64,000 nt of DNA from a virus: positions 1-64,000 of the IMG/VR virus record IMGVR_UViG_3300029787_000023; one strand, given 5' to 3'. The notes beneath the pieces are model-generated. The model had not been told where the DNA came from. It made no database searches and saw only the letters and a program-made list of their open reading frames with translations. The first letter of the stretch is position 1. Every line of letters begins with the position of its first letter. Positions 14,207-23,497 of the stretch are shown piece after piece. Both the position numbers and the translations under genes were made by a program.

Positions 14207-16345
14207 ATGGCAGGTCCAAGTAACCAACAACCGATCGACATGATCATCCCTGCGGGGGAAGCTCAAGTTCTTTTCGCGGCGACTAACCTCGCTCATGAAA
14301 TCCTGAACTTCGAGCGCACCCCCGAGGGGACGTTGAAGTCAGTCGTCGGCCCTACTGTCTACGAACCCAAGCGACTCCTCGAGGTTCCAGGCGGTCACTT
14401 CGAAGAAGAAGAATATCGAGCGATCGTCGAATCGGAGGGGTCGTCTGTTGGTTTAGGCGAGGAAGGCTACGGCATTTTTCATGCCGGATTGTCAGGTGGC
14501 GTAGCCGACACTCTGGTTGTCCGTGCGGGCGACAAGCTGCGTCGGCACCATGGCTGGTCTCGTTCTTTCGATGAACTGACCATACCAGACACGCTTACCA
14601 AAGAGTCGCGTGCTCGGTATCCCGATCAGTTCTTGGCAATGAATGACAAGATCATCTGGACAAACGGTATTGACCGTGCGTTGAGTATCAGCCCCGACGG
14701 TATGGTCATACCGCTCGGATTCGCCAATGTACCGGGATCACCTGTTGTAGATGGACCACAGCAACCGGCTCCTGAAGGCAGAGACTCTTACTACCCTAAT
14801 GCTTTGGGCTACTCGTGGGGCGGAGGCATCGGAACCTATGGAGACTTGCTTGACGGCTTTACAGGCTGTATCCGGGCAGGCGCCTGGTTCTACTACACTC
14901 AGTGGGAGGACATCCACGGCAACCTGTCTCAGCCGTCTGCTGCCAGTAATATCGTAACGATTGAAACGATCCAAGCTGACCCACTTGAGACGATGGGGGC
15001 TGACTCGGGCGAAGAACTCGAGACTGGCGCAGAACTAACTGACCTGGCTCGACAGTTTATGGTCCGTGTCGCAGGCTCAGCTCCCGACCATTGCACGGCG
15101 GTCAGGATTTATAGGACTAAGGATACGAAGAACGTCGACCCGTCTCCATACTTGGTGGTGCGCATACCAGGCAAGTCTCAGGTGTTCTTCTCAGACAGTA
15201 AAGCTGACGGACTACTTGGCGCTGCTATGACAAGGACCGTGGCCGTACCGGTGTTTCGAATGATGTGTACGCATCAAGGCTGCCTGGTTGTAGCCAACAC
15301 ACCAGACGATCCGGGCATCGTTCGTAGGTCTCAAGTCGGGTTTTCCGGTACTTTTAATGCGAGTGACTTTATCTACCCAGACTCGGGCGGGGCTGAAGTC
15401 ACAGGTATCGCGTCTCACGGCGGGCAACTCATCGCGTTTACTCGTACGAGCACCTATGTACTGCAAGACTTCGTAAACCCTGTTCCGCTGGCTCAAGGTA
15501 TCGGATGTATTGCGCCACGGTCGATCAAGGCACTGGCCGACGGTTCTTTGATCTGGCTCAGCGAAGATGGGTTCTACATGCTCAAGGGAGACAGCATCAT
15601 CCCTGCCAGCTTAGCTATCGCACGCTCGTTGAGACATGGAATCAACAAGCCTCGAGCATCAATGGCGGTCGCTGCGATTGATCCCGTCAGCAAAGAGTAC
15701 CGATGCGCGCTTACCCCCGCCGGCGCAACAGCAAACACTCTCATTCTGACTTTCGACGGTCAGAACTGGAAGCGGCAACAACTCGGTATTGAAATAGCTG
15801 ATATGTGTCAGACAGACGACTACCGCAAGTATCTATTAGCCGTAGGTAAAGACGAGGCCACTGACCGGTACGACGTCTTTGTGCTGGGACGAGAGACTAT
15901 AGCGTACCGCCCCAACCCTCGAGATGTGGTGTACCGCTCGGCCTGGATGAAGGGTAACGAGACGGGCTTGGCTGTGCTGAACATCAGAAGCATGTACATT
16001 GGTATGCTCGACGCCTTTGACGGCGAGTTTGAAGTGCGCTTCTACCGCAACGGATCATTCAAGTCAGTCATTTCGATGACTGATGTAAAGCCCATCGGAA
16101 CTGATGACGACAGCGGCGTTGTAGTTGACTTGGCTGGTAAGGCGGTCATTGGTACGTCGAAAGCGCATGATCCGAGATTGTTTTACCGGCAGGTGCCTGT
16201 GGGACTCGAGAACGTCACGTCTTGGGCTTTTGAGATCAGGGCATCCTACCCCACCCGACTACACCTGGCTGCGTTTGGCTTTGATGTCAGCGTCGCTACA
16301 TCAGGTAATGTGCGCGGCCGTATCCCCCATCGATCTGATGTTTGA
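14207..16345 (+). CDS. Putative tail nozzle (beta-propeller) protein, 712 aa
   Basis: Repeating beta-sheet blocks are visible, for example GIASHGGQLIAFTRTSTYVL, CIAPRSIKALADGSLIWLSE and MCTHQGCLVVANTPDDPG. These are typical of propeller domains in T7 gp12-like or P22 gp10-like nozzle proteins that extend the portal channel. It follows the adaptor-like gene, as in many podoviruses. The N-terminus (MAGPSNQQPIDMIIPAGEAQ) has no signal. Length is near that of T7 gp12. The final TGA is close to the TTG start of the next gene. Confidence 0.55.
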   Translation: MAGPSNQQPIDMIIPAGEAQVLFAATNLAHEILNFERTPEGTLKSVVGPTVYEPKRLLEVPGGHFEEEEYRAIVESEGSSVGLGEEGYGIFHAGLSGGVADTLVVRAGDKLRRHHGWSRSFDELTIPDTLTKESRARYPDQFLAMNDKIIWTNGIDRALSISPDGMVIPLGFANVPGSPVVDGPQQPAPEGRDSYYPNALGYSWGGGIGTYGDLLDGFTGCIRAGAWFYYTQWEDIHGNLSQPSAASNIVTIETIQADPLETMGADSGEELETGAELTDLARQFMVRVAGSAPDHCTAVRIYRTKDTKNVDPSPYLVVRIPGKSQVFFSDSKADGLLGAAMTRTVAVPVFRMMCTHQGCLVVANTPDDPGIVRRSQVGFSGTFNASDFIYPDSGGAEVTGIASHGGQLIAFTRTSTYVLQDFVNPVPLAQGIGCIAPRSIKALADGSLIWLSEDGFYMLKGDSIIPASLAIARSLRHGINKPRASMAVAAIDPVSKEYRCALTPAGATANTLILTFDGQNWKRQQLGIEIADMCQTDDYRKYLLAVGKDEATDRYDVFVLGRETIAYRPNPRDVVYRSAWMKGNETGLAVLNIRSMYIGMLDAFDGEFEVRFYRNGSFKSVISMTDVKPIGTDDDSGVVVDLAGKAVIGTSKAHDPRLFYRQVPVGLENVTSWAFEIRASYPTRLHLAAFGFDVSVATSGNVRGRIPHRSDV

Positions 16346-16353
16346 GGTGAGCC

Positions 16354-18111
16354 TTGCCTTATATCTTCCCTAAAAGAAAGCTGAGAGACTCCGACATACT
16401 TGATGTTGTCGAGCTCAATGAAGACTTCATTCCTGCGGCTGAAGTGTGTGCGGGTAATCTCAACGCCCACAATATCCAAGAAAACGTCACTCCCGACTTC
16501 AGACGCAACAACACTGATGAGACGGCCTACTACAAGTACGCGTTCAATGTTGTAGACGGAGACCCCAAATTAGGTTCTGCAAGTTCGACGAGTTCGGCGG
16601 CATACACATTCCCCCGTTTGTCGAGTTTTACAGGTGAGCACCAAGTTCGAAACGACAACTCTTGGGATGTCGTCGATTCAAGTAGTCTTCGAGTCTCGGC
16701 TTTCAGCACTGGTGTCTCGACTCTCTGGATTACAGCTTACGCGCAGTACTTCTGGATGGGATTCGTTGCCGCGACAAAGGTCCGCCTCTCGGGAAGTGAC
16801 GTACCTAAAGCGGCTCAACGCACTCATCACCTGTGGGCTTCCGAGGGCAACGGAAACTGCCGACTGCAGTTTGCGATTCGAGTCAATGGTCGTATCATCG
16901 AGTCAACGATTACCGGTAAGCAATACGCTTTCGAGAACTCGGTCGAGCCTATCCGGTCTAAATATCAACGGGGTGGAGGTATTGGGTTCGGAAGTAGCCG
17001 TAGGAAGGGAGACTACAAGTTTCCTGGCCCGCACGGTACATGGACTGAAGGTGCCACAGCCTTAGGCCCGGTAGCGATTCCTGTACGTCTGGGGTGTCAC
17101 CATCCGGTTCAACCCGGCAAGCACATCATCGATCTCGTTGTTCGAAGGCTACCGCGAATCGACGGAGATGACGATAAGCAAGACTTAGAAGACACGACTA
17201 TAGATGACGACATTGTCTTGGTCGGATCACGAAAGTTGTTTGTCGTAGAGCTTAAAAGGCATCCGACGGCTACTTCAACTTTGACTTCTACTTCCGTACC
17301 TGCCTTCGAGACCGAAGACACGATAACGAGCGCTGAACTGCAGACAAGTCGCACAGACACGATTCGTACGGCGCTCAACACAGTCAAGAGAGGTGCCCTG
17401 GCTCGTGGCGCACTCAACCACTATCATCTCAAGTCACCTGTAATCGCAGCCAATCAGATCACACGTAATGACTCGACTGCGTCTTTTACAGCGCGTTACC
17501 CAGGTCACGGTTCATGGAAGAGCACGGTCCACACAAACAAGTTTACGACCAGCTCGTCAGGTATCGGATTCTATAACCTCGAGACGTCTTCGGGTAAGTT
17601 TCAAGTTGGTCCGGCAACAGGTACGTCGTTTAGCTTGACTGAGCCATCTATCTTTATTGTGACGGGGAGTGTACAGCTGCACGGAATCAAGAACGACACG
17701 GCATACGGCGGCTTTGGCTCAGGTACATCAGCGACAAATGTCGGTATCGCTACAATGGCTAACTTCGCTGCGATTGCTCTGGGAATCACTACAGCCAGTT
17801 CAAGTATAGAAACCATGTTGGCCAGCTGCATCTCGTACGTCAACTCGTTCAACGCGATCACGCACAATCACAATACGAGCTCAGACCCGCCGACAGACTT
17901 TAGCGATCACGACAAAAGTTTCGATGAAGAGGTCAATGTACCGATCTTTCACGTATTCACGTCAACTGAGCTATCGTCGCTATCGAGCGGTGAAGACATC
18001 GCAACCTTCAATATCTATGGTTCAGCGCTTTCGGCAGCCGATGGCGGAGTCGTCCCGGTCAAGGTGTTTTACCAGAGATGCAACCTATCCGTGATTCAGC
18101 TGTTCATTTGA
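16354..18111 (+). CDS. Putative tail fibre or spike protein, 585 aa
   Basis: Starts with TTG at 16354, with GAGG six bases upstream. No ATG fits. The N-terminal region (MPYIFPKRKLRDSDILDVVE) is followed by long Ser/Thr-rich beta stretches, and the protein ends in a hydrophobic strand, RCNLSVIQLFI. The next gene has a parallel design: a similar leader about asparagine-rich residues (NINSG/NLNAHNIQ) and a similar closing strand. I infer a pair of related receptor-binding or fibre proteins. No enzymatic motif was seen. Confidence 0.5.
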   Translation: MPYIFPKRKLRDSDILDVVELNEDFIPAAEVCAGNLNAHNIQENVTPDFRRNNTDETAYYKYAFNVVDGDPKLGSASSTSSAAYTFPRLSSFTGEHQVRNDNSWDVVDSSSLRVSAFSTGVSTLWITAYAQYFWMGFVAATKVRLSGSDVPKAAQRTHHLWASEGNGNCRLQFAIRVNGRIIESTITGKQYAFENSVEPIRSKYQRGGGIGFGSSRRKGDYKFPGPHGTWTEGATALGPVAIPVRLGCHHPVQPGKHIIDLVVRRLPRIDGDDDKQDLEDTTIDDDIVLVGSRKLFVVELKRHPTATSTLTSTSVPAFETEDTITSAELQTSRTDTIRTALNTVKRGALARGALNHYHLKSPVIAANQITRNDSTASFTARYPGHGSWKSTVHTNKFTTSSSGIGFYNLETSSGKFQVGPATGTSFSLTEPSIFIVTGSVQLHGIKNDTAYGGFGSGTSATNVGIATMANFAAIALGITTASSSIETMLASCISYVNSFNAITHNHNTSSDPPTDFSDHDKSFDEEVNVPIFHVFTSTELSSLSSGEDIATFNIYGSALSAADGGVVPVKVFYQRCNLSVIQLFI

Positions 18112-18119
18112 GGTGATCT

Positions 18120-18944
18120 GTGACCGTATCAACTCCCTATACTTATGTAGACGGACTCGTCCTCGCACCGGCTGAGCACAACAAGAACATCTACAGCCCC
18201 GACTCAGGGGTTGGTCTGATGTCTGAGATCAACGGAGGGCTCAACACAACAAACTTCGACTCTTCGTTCAAGGTCAGTGATGAACACGTGTGGCCGGGCG
18301 AAGTTATGCGGGGCACTCAAGAGTCTCTGGTCGAAACGACGGACTATTTCAGTGATGCGTTCTCAGACATTCCTGAGAGCAGCACATCTACATCGGGGTC
18401 GTATCGACCGATCATTGGTTGCTCGGCTCGAATCTATGTACCTTACGCAGTGTCGGTCGCTCTCTGGGAGTGGTCTTTCTTCTTCTCACCCTTCAAGATT
18501 TTCACGGAGAGTAACATTGCAGCGTTGGCTGAACGCCAGTTTGATCTGTCAATCAAGGCTCGATTGGATGGTACGGCTCTACCGCATACACAGCGAGCAA
18601 TACCTCACTCTGTGCTTCTCGGTATCAAAGACGCCTCAGGCAGCCGCAAGGTAAAGGATCGAACGCCAGGTGACCGCACTTTTGATACCCTGAGGCGCGA
18701 GCCTTCTGTGTCGATGCAATGGGACATGAATCACATGGAGACGGGGGTTGCCGCAGGGTGGCACAGCTTAGATCTTATGATCTATATGTCGCCTGTCTTG
18801 GATCGGTCTCAAGATGAAAACGAGGGGATCTTGACGGCTGAAGTCGACCGTAAAGTTGGTACTCGAAACGCTGAGTTTGATCACAAGTTTTATCAGCGGT
18901 TGACTTTTGGTGTTCGCAATGCGCGAGTCTTAACCATTCTTTAG
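18120..18944 (+). CDS. Putative tail fibre-related protein, 274 aa
   Basis: Begins with GTG at 18120 after GAGGTGA. It opens MTVSTPYTYVDGLVLAPAEH and soon contains MSEINGGLNTTNF, a pattern often found at the base of phage fibres. It ends in GVRNARVLTIL, echoing the end of the preceding protein. It looks like a shorter sister of the 585-residue gene. The function is inferred from these parallels only. A phage late-type promoter sits directly after it. Confidence 0.5.
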   Translation: MTVSTPYTYVDGLVLAPAEHNKNIYSPDSGVGLMSEINGGLNTTNFDSSFKVSDEHVWPGEVMRGTQESLVETTDYFSDAFSDIPESSTSTSGSYRPIIGCSARIYVPYAVSVALWEWSFFFSPFKIFTESNIAALAERQFDLSIKARLDGTALPHTQRAIPHSVLLGIKDASGSRKVKDRTPGDRTFDTLRREPSVSMQWDMNHMETGVAAGWHSLDLMIYMSPVLDRSQDENEGILTAEVDRKVGTRNAEFDHKFYQRLTFGVRNARVLTIL

Positions 18945-18960
18945 AGAAACACGATATACT
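18939..18960 (+). promoter_or_regulatory. Putative late promoter CTTTAG-N10-TATACT
   Basis: CTTTAG at 18939-18944, ten bases, then TATACT at 18955-18960, upstream of the inner-virion operon. The same pair with the same spacing occurs at 37891-37912. The first element sits closer than a normal -35 box, so it may be read with a phage-encoded factor. Confidence 0.5.
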
Positions 18961-18983
18961 TGGTTCGAGTTTAGGAGGTAGAT

Positions 18984-19766
18984 ATGGCCGCACCGGCAGC
19001 ACCATTGATCACGAAAGCGGCCGCACCTGTGGCTGGCGGTATTATGAGTCAGTCGACCGCTCCTGCCTTGGGGGATGTGTATGCTAAGCAGGCCGGGGGA
19101 AGTATCGTACCGACGGCTAGTTCGGGCTCTGGTAATACAAGTCCTTTAAGTTATTTAGCTAAGCAAGCAATGGGCGGGGTTGCCGGAAAAGTACCCCAAA
19201 TTGCTGTAAACGCGGCTCTGTACGGTCTCGGAAAGGGTATACACCGCTTGACTGCTGCGGGAAAGGCTGACGCTTTACAGAGGAAGCGAGACCAGGCCAA
19301 GGCAAGGCAACACGGAACGTCCGAGAAAGCAAGGGCTGCCGCCGCGATCGAGTCTGACAAAGCCCTTCAGGGCGTAGCTGCCGAAAAGCGTGCCATGGTC
19401 GACGAGATGATACGCTCCCAGAGAGCCGCGGGAGGATTTCAAAGCGGTATCATTGAAGGAGCTGTAGGCGCCGCAACAGATGTCTCAGACGAAGCTGCAG
19501 CGTTGCACGCCGCGGGTCAGGCAGCGGCAGAGCAGGCAGACGCAACCGAGGTCGCTGACGCACAGCAACGAAACGCCGAGAGGTCGGCTCAGCTACAGTC
19601 GGACATTATGGGTATCATGGGTGTGGGTCAGGAGATGACGCCCCAACAACAGGCCATCGCGCAGCAAACTGTGCCCGGCTATACCGCGGATCCTCGGCGA
19701 GAAGCTTACGATGAACTTCGGCGCCTGTCGGCGGCAATGGAAGCTCGAGAGAGGGCAACAACATGA
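18984..19766 (+). CDS. Putative inner-virion protein, 260 aa, Ala-rich
   Basis: AGGAGG precedes the ATG. The first 70 residues are Ala/Pro/Ser-rich and include a hydrophobic stretch near VPQIAVNAALYGLG. The rest is a highly helical, Ala/Glu/Gln-rich domain (AAALHAAGQAAAEQADATEV). T7-like phages place such a small ejection protein (gp14) first among inner-core proteins, before much larger ones, and the same order is seen here. Its stop overlaps the next start (ATGA), which suggests coupling. The role is inferred by position. Confidence 0.5.
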   Translation: MAAPAAPLITKAAAPVAGGIMSQSTAPALGDVYAKQAGGSIVPTASSGSGNTSPLSYLAKQAMGGVAGKVPQIAVNAALYGLGKGIHRLTAAGKADALQRKRDQAKARQHGTSEKARAAAAIESDKALQGVAAEKRAMVDEMIRSQRAAGGFQSGIIEGAVGAATDVSDEAAALHAAGQAAAEQADATEVADAQQRNAERSAQLQSDIMGIMGVGQEMTPQQQAIAQQTVPGYTADPRREAYDELRRLSAAMEARERATT

Positions 19767-22700
19767 CATTCGGTATAAACGCAGATACCCAAAGCATGGC
19801 TTTAGCGAGCGCAGGCGTGGACCCGCGTGTTGAGTACACGACAGATCAAACGCGTCATCACGAAATACTTGTCGATGTGTTGACTCTCGCCATGGGAGCC
19901 ACGATAAGACTCGATGAGAGCATGCTCGAAGGCGAGCAGCGGTTCGAGTTAGAGCGCTTCAACGTTCAGGCCGAGGCGCTCATCCACAACGATGAGATGA
20001 TTAATGATCTCTTAGAGATGGAAGGTAACTTCACGCAGCAGAGGTACGAAACTTTGCAGCGCGCCTGGGCAGACGCGGCCGAGCTCGAACAAGATCTCGA
20101 CGCAGACCGTTCAAGGTATTCAGCGTCGGTTGTGGGTTCAGCGGCTCGGACAGGACGAACAAACGTCTCGGCGGGTATTCAGGAACTTATGCGGGTGTAT
20201 GATCCGGCAACGTCGCCTCTCGATCGCGTGGGCCGTCTACATAAGCCTCACTCCATACGAATGTGGCTTAGGGACTCGAATGTCGGCGCGGACGGAAGTC
20301 ACGGGACCGCCTTGCTGCGTGCGATTGACGCCGCGGGTACGATCGAAGGCGGTGACACCGCAACGCTGATAAGTCAGGCCAACGTAGCGATTACCGGTTT
20401 GTTAGGCGGCCCAGGAGCATCAGCAGACTTAGTACGTCAGTTTCAGAGTGACGTCGCTGATGCTATCGCAGTTCAGCGTGAGATCGCAACCTTTCGCCGT
20501 AGCCGCCTCGACCTCGCAGATACTGTCGGCAGTAATCCTGAGGAGTTCTTCTCTAACAGAGACAATATCATAGCTCTGAGAGACGAGTTTACAGAGAGAC
20601 GGCGCGGGGTACTGGAAAACTACGGCGCCGAGATCCGAACCGTAGGCTCAGCTGAACGCACAGCACAAGAATACGAAGACTTCCAGAATGATGTCGCTCA
20701 CTACAACTACTACAGAGACATCACTGACTCGATCTTGCCCACAGTTCTTGAACTTACGAGGGGCTCTGAGTCACTGGCGGCCCCTGACCCGTCTACCTTT
20801 GCTCCGCTTCTTCGTTCGTTGGTCGATGGCGGGGACCAGTCTTGGGCGGCTCAACATGGTTACGACCCCAACCAGTTGATCCAAGAAATCGACGGTGAGT
20901 TTTACACTGGCGCAGCTGCCATGAATGCTCTGACCGAGTTCTATCGCGAGCTGAACAGCGGCAATGTTCCGAGAGCCAGTCTGCGTCCAGTACAAGACCG
21001 TCGTGTACTGGGTCGACGTTTCGGTCCCCTGGGTATCATAGATCGACCCCAAACAGTCGGTGTGACCACTCTCAACTTGAACTTGTCCCAAGACGGCAGC
21101 CGCGGGTCTCAGCAGACAGAAGACTTGCTTGACCTGTATACGCTGCCTACGCAGATGAGGCAGCTACCTGAGCTCAGCGGTCAAGAAGGCTTGTTTGCTG
21201 TGATCAACACAGGCGACACTCCTTATCTGGCGTCTCCGCAAGAAGTGTTGCAGATCTTAGCCGCTGACGGACCCCAAGTGTCTCAGCTGGTACGAAACGA
21301 CAGCACCGAGTCTATTTATAGTTTTGCCGGTAAGCTGGTCGGCACTGAAGACTTCACGCTGAGCATAGACATGTCCCGCGGAGTTCATGTCCGTGTTGGT
21401 GACGAAGTTATCGATTTGTCCAGCGTCACCGCGCGTAATCGGTTTGCCGAGGCCGATCTACTTCGTAGCGCTGTCCTCCAGACTACAGAAGACAACCTCA
21501 TACCGTACTCTGTCCGAGATGAGCGAACCGATGAGTTGCTTCGATGGGCGACAGTCGACGACTTGAATCAGATGCCTGAAGGTACTGTAATAGCGTTAAA
21601 CAGTCACGCTACCCGGTCAGGCGCGGACGGCCGTATAAGCCTGGCGCACGTCCGTCGACTATACGAGTCTGATGATCCGCGATACCGTGAAATGATTCAT
21701 CCGAATCTTCGTAACCTTGCTGGCGACCTTACACTTGTAGGAAGAGACGAGATACCCCCATCAGCTCAGCTATATGCCTCGATGGGTCGGACACACTCTT
21801 CTAACGTCGCCGATGACACGGTCACGCTCCACACAGCGCACGGTATCATAGAGCTAGACCGAAGCTTGGTTGGAGAGCACGAGGTCATTGGTGACAGCAG
21901 CCGTGACAACACAGGTCAGGTACGGAACGCGTTGCGCTTCTCTCGTACCTATCGTCGGGCTACCGAAGGTCTACCCGTAACAGGCGCCGGCGCACCTCGA
22001 GCCGACGTGATCGGGGAGTCTCCTCGGTCTCGAGGACGCGGCGGTATCGAGATTGTAGACAGCCGCGGAAATCGCCCTGGCAGATTTAGGCAGAGTGGTG
22101 TGTTCCAGTTCCTCATGCGCGACCCCGTGGTTAGCGCAAAACAATATGTCGAGGCAGTAGCCGATGCCACGCCACCCAATCCTGAGGCTCAGGCAACGGC
22201 AGAGAGTCTTGCAGAGGGAGTTGTAGAAGGTGATGCCAATATAGAAGACGTCGCAAACACGCTAAGCGAGGCCGAGGGCGATGCGGCAGAGCAAGGCCAA
22301 GACGTCTCGGCAGAGGAGTCTGCCGATCTGTCAGTCACGCCTGAGGGAGCCGCTTTTGAGTTTACCGAAACTCCTCGAACTTTACCCTCGGGCGAACTGG
22401 TCATTGACTGGAACGATGCTGACGGAAACGTGTATCGGTACAACACCGATACAGGGGAGTATTCTTACCAAGCAGGCGGAGAAGGCGATTTCGCTGTTCA
22501 ACGAAACGCGGGCGGCGTCGAAGCCGTTAAAGGAACCTTCTTAGGTGATACTAAACCGTGGGACGAAGACCCGGCGGTCACTGAGCCAGATCCCTTCACT
22601 GGAACAGAGGTAGATCTCGCAGAGTTAGATCAAGAAGCCGCACCCACACCCGCACCGGGAACAAGTGATCGCTCTACGACCCCGCAACCTACACCTGAAG

Positions 22701-23497
22701 CTGAGGACGAGGAGGAGGACAATACGCCTCTGGGTAGGCGGTTCAGAGACTTCATGGCTAACTTCCGTAGAGCTGAACAAATCGCGGAGCAACCCGAAAC
22801 TGAAGGGCGTAGGCGAGAAGGTGCTCCGGGCAGTTCCGAAAGACCCGATGTTATGTTTGACCTTAGCGATCTTCCTGAAGGCGAACCCACGGCCGAGGAG
22901 GCTGTGGCCGCAGCAGGTTTGCCTGACAAGGCTGGAAGGACTCAGCGTATAGATAGAGTGCGGTTCCAAGAAGCGATGCGCAGCCTACTGGCTGAGCCTA
23001 ACATCATGCCGTACCCGACGAGTGTTGGTACTCGAGAGACTCTGCAGCATGACATATTAGATAGTCCGATTGAAGACATTGAAGAGCGCTACAGCCTGGC
23101 CTATGACGCGCCAAGTTCCGAGGTTTGGAACAATTCAGCAGACCGAGCCCGAATCGTCAAGCTACTAAAGCAACACCCGCGATACGAAGAGCTAATGCGG
23201 GCGCCTCAAGTCCAGCAAGCTTCGGGCGGCGCTTCTTTAGACGACATGGTTGAACGGGGCTCGAACTCTCGAGAGATGTTCCGCGTACTCCAAGCAATGG
23301 AGAGCGCGAGACAGACCATTCCGCCCGCGTCGCCGACGCCGTCGTCTCAACCTGAGGCGGCTGTAGTGCCGGGTCAGTCGGGGTTACCTGACATACCGAC
23401 AGAACTAAACCCGGTGATGGCTGGAGTAATGTCACGCAGAAGCGACTCTCAGGCAGACCCCCTAACAGGTAGTCGATTAGGAGAGCTTTCACCATGA
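19763..23497 (+). CDS. Large putative inner-virion protein, 1244 aa
   Basis: Second of four co-oriented inner-virion candidates. The first 370 residues look helical and charged. Beta-like segments follow (about 430-700), then an acidic, Pro/Thr-rich linker (about 830-1010, with TPAPGTSDRS and EAEDEEEDNT) and a helical C-terminal region. No enzymatic motif was recognised. Size and position match the ejected core proteins of podoviruses, for example T7 gp15 or gp16, without detectable sequence resemblance by eye. Both ends overlap neighbours by four bases, so the genes are probably coupled. Confidence 0.5.
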   Translation: MTFGINADTQSMALASAGVDPRVEYTTDQTRHHEILVDVLTLAMGATIRLDESMLEGEQRFELERFNVQAEALIHNDEMINDLLEMEGNFTQQRYETLQRAWADAAELEQDLDADRSRYSASVVGSAARTGRTNVSAGIQELMRVYDPATSPLDRVGRLHKPHSIRMWLRDSNVGADGSHGTALLRAIDAAGTIEGGDTATLISQANVAITGLLGGPGASADLVRQFQSDVADAIAVQREIATFRRSRLDLADTVGSNPEEFFSNRDNIIALRDEFTERRRGVLENYGAEIRTVGSAERTAQEYEDFQNDVAHYNYYRDITDSILPTVLELTRGSESLAAPDPSTFAPLLRSLVDGGDQSWAAQHGYDPNQLIQEIDGEFYTGAAAMNALTEFYRELNSGNVPRASLRPVQDRRVLGRRFGPLGIIDRPQTVGVTTLNLNLSQDGSRGSQQTEDLLDLYTLPTQMRQLPELSGQEGLFAVINTGDTPYLASPQEVLQILAADGPQVSQLVRNDSTESIYSFAGKLVGTEDFTLSIDMSRGVHVRVGDEVIDLSSVTARNRFAEADLLRSAVLQTTEDNLIPYSVRDERTDELLRWATVDDLNQMPEGTVIALNSHATRSGADGRISLAHVRRLYESDDPRYREMIHPNLRNLAGDLTLVGRDEIPPSAQLYASMGRTHSSNVADDTVTLHTAHGIIELDRSLVGEHEVIGDSSRDNTGQVRNALRFSRTYRRATEGLPVTGAGAPRADVIGESPRSRGRGGIEIVDSRGNRPGRFRQSGVFQFLMRDPVVSAKQYVEAVADATPPNPEAQATAESLAEGVVEGDANIEDVANTLSEAEGDAAEQGQDVSAEESADLSVTPEGAAFEFTETPRTLPSGELVIDWNDADGNVYRYNTDTGEYSYQAGGEGDFAVQRNAGGVEAVKGTFLGDTKPWDEDPAVTEPDPFTGTEVDLAELDQEAAPTPAPGTSDRSTTPQPTPEAEDEEEDNTPLGRRFRDFMANFRRAEQIAEQPETEGRRREGAPGSSERPDVMFDLSDLPEGEPTAEEAVAAAGLPDKAGRTQRIDRVRFQEAMRSLLAEPNIMPYPTSVGTRETLQHDILDSPIEDIEERYSLAYDAPSSEVWNNSADRARIVKLLKQHPRYEELMRAPQVQQASGGASLDDMVERGSNSREMFRVLQAMESARQTIPPASPTPSSQPEAAVVPGQSGLPDIPTELNPVMAGVMSRRSDSQADPLTGSRLGELSP

